A stretch of DNA of 5,974 nucleotides from Thermoproteota archaeon (lineage in GTDB: Archaea > Thermoproteota > Methanomethylicia > Culexarchaeales > Culexmicrobiaceae), in contig QMQZ01000019.1 in NCBI GenBank assembly GCA_003649145.1, forward strand, positions 1-5,974, written 5' to 3'. Shown piece by piece: positions 5,276-5,974 of the stretch; within the stretch, counting starts at the first letter, position 1; each line of letters begins with the position of its first letter. The notes below the pieces were generated by a model that was not told the DNA's origin, did not search any database, and was given only the letters and a program-made list of their open reading frames with translations. The position numbers were made by a program, and so were the translations under genes.

Positions 5276-5974
5276 CTAGGACAGTAAATTCTTTTGCGCT
5301 CGAAACTCAACTTCAAAAAGCCTAAAGCCTGATGACAGAAATTCACGGACAATATCATCGTAACTCGCGTCCACTGACACGTAAACTCTGCTCAATCCCT
5401 GTCCCTCAGCCTCAACTTTCAATGCGCCGACCAAACGCTTGATTATCGAAATGTCACCGACATCCTTAACTGCAGCATACTCTACGTAAAGCTCACCATC
5501 ATCTATGCTGTACTCAACATAGCTCACTAAAACGCCTTTTTCATCATAAATTGCTAAGGGTCTGCTGCCTACCTCACCACTTAATTTATGGTCAAATTGC
5601 CACGTCAACCTACTCCACCAAACGATAGGCGTCAACTTGCCGATGCCCTTCAAATTGCCTTGAGATTTGCACTTGAATGGTGCTAATTGACTATCGACTT
5701 TAAGCTTACAAACTTCAGCATTCAAGTTATAGGTTAAGCCTGTAACGACGTAGCCTCTCTTCAAGTAGAAGTTCAAGGCGTTGACGTCGCCTGACTTGAC
5801 ACTCAACTCGACGAACTTTGCTCCACGCATAACTAACTCACGCTCAGCTCGTCGCAGTAAAGCCGACCCTACACCTCTACCTCTAAATGCTGGATGCACA
5901 GCCAGCTCGTCGATATAACCAATAGATGAGTCACATGAATAAGCAATAACATAGCCTGCAACCACCCCTTCAAC
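5276..5974 (-). CDS. Tandem GNAT-family N-acetyltransferase, N-terminus cut by the window edge
   Basis: GNAT enzymes transfer an acetyl group from acetyl-CoA to an amine; the acceptor here is unknown. The frame is open through the right edge (232 residues visible), and GTG 5965 is only an internal Val. The first half is a canonical GNAT domain: VAGYVIAYS (beta-4), IDELAVHPAFRGRGVGSALL with the pyrophosphate-binding RGRGVGSA at 5861-5884, and motif B NALNFYLKRGY with Asn and Tyr. About 60 residues of linker follow. The last 90 or so residues repeat the GNAT pattern (AIYDEKGVLVSYVEY, LYVEYAAVKD, LSRVYVSVD, FLSSGFRLFEVEF) but lack the RGxGxG loop, so this half looks like a second, non-catalytic GNAT fold. 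Part of the first domain, up to about beta-3, lies outside the window. The gene precedes the M24 peptidase gene by 26 bases on the same strand. Function beyond 'acetyltransferase' is not determinable. Confidence 0.88.
   Translation of the reverse strand, partial: VEGVVAGYVIAYSCDSSIGYIDELAVHPAFRGRGVGSALLRRAERELVMRGAKFVELSVKSGDVNALNFYLKRGYVVTGLTYNLNAEVCKLKVDSQLAPFKCKSQGNLKGIGKLTPIVWWSRLTWQFDHKLSGEVGSRPLAIYDEKGVLVSYVEYSIDDGELYVEYAAVKDVGDISIIKRLVGALKVEAEGQGLSRVYVSVDASYDDIVREFLSSGFRLFEVEFRAQKNLLS

Overview
The window looks like part of a hyperthermophilic archaeal chromosome. The main evidence is a reverse gyrase gene, an enzyme almost confined to hyperthermophiles and many thermophiles, next to a NucS/EndoMS-type mismatch endonuclease of the archaeal form. 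GTG and TTG starts, GGAGG and GGTGGT ribosome binding sites, AT-rich TATA-like boxes, AGA/AGG arginine codons and almost no intergenic DNA fit this. A lineage in the Thermoproteota (TACK) group is plausible, but I cannot fix the taxon from sequence alone.

Layout from left to right. Positions 1-2687 (+) hold the last three quarters of a fused helicase/topoisomerase IA reverse gyrase, cut by the left edge. Positions 2688-3497 (-) hold nucS, convergent with reverse gyrase; the two stop codons touch with no base between them. Positions 3498-3543 are a 46-base divergent promoter region. Positions 3544-4101 (+) hold a small class I SAM-dependent methyltransferase of unknown substrate, with a TTG start behind a GGAGG box. 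After 23 bases, a minus-strand pair follows: 4125-5249 encodes an Xaa-Pro dipeptidase (M24 family), and upstream of it 5276-5974 encodes a tandem GNAT acetyltransferase cut by the right edge. The 26-base gap between these two suggests one transcript. No stretch over 50 bases lacks a gene, and I see no RNA gene, mobile element, CRISPR array or long repeat.

Functionally, the left half concerns DNA integrity at high temperature: reverse gyrase introduces positive supercoils, and NucS cuts mismatched DNA. The methyltransferase shares the nucS promoter region but shows no DNA-methyltransferase motif, so a link to repair is only a possibility. The right half pairs a peptide-degrading enzyme with an acetyltransferase. 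I found no clearly novel multi-gene system. The points most worth a second look are a very strong strand-dependent third-codon-position bias, the interlocked nucS/methyltransferase promoters, the abutting convergent stop codons, and the second, degenerate GNAT half.
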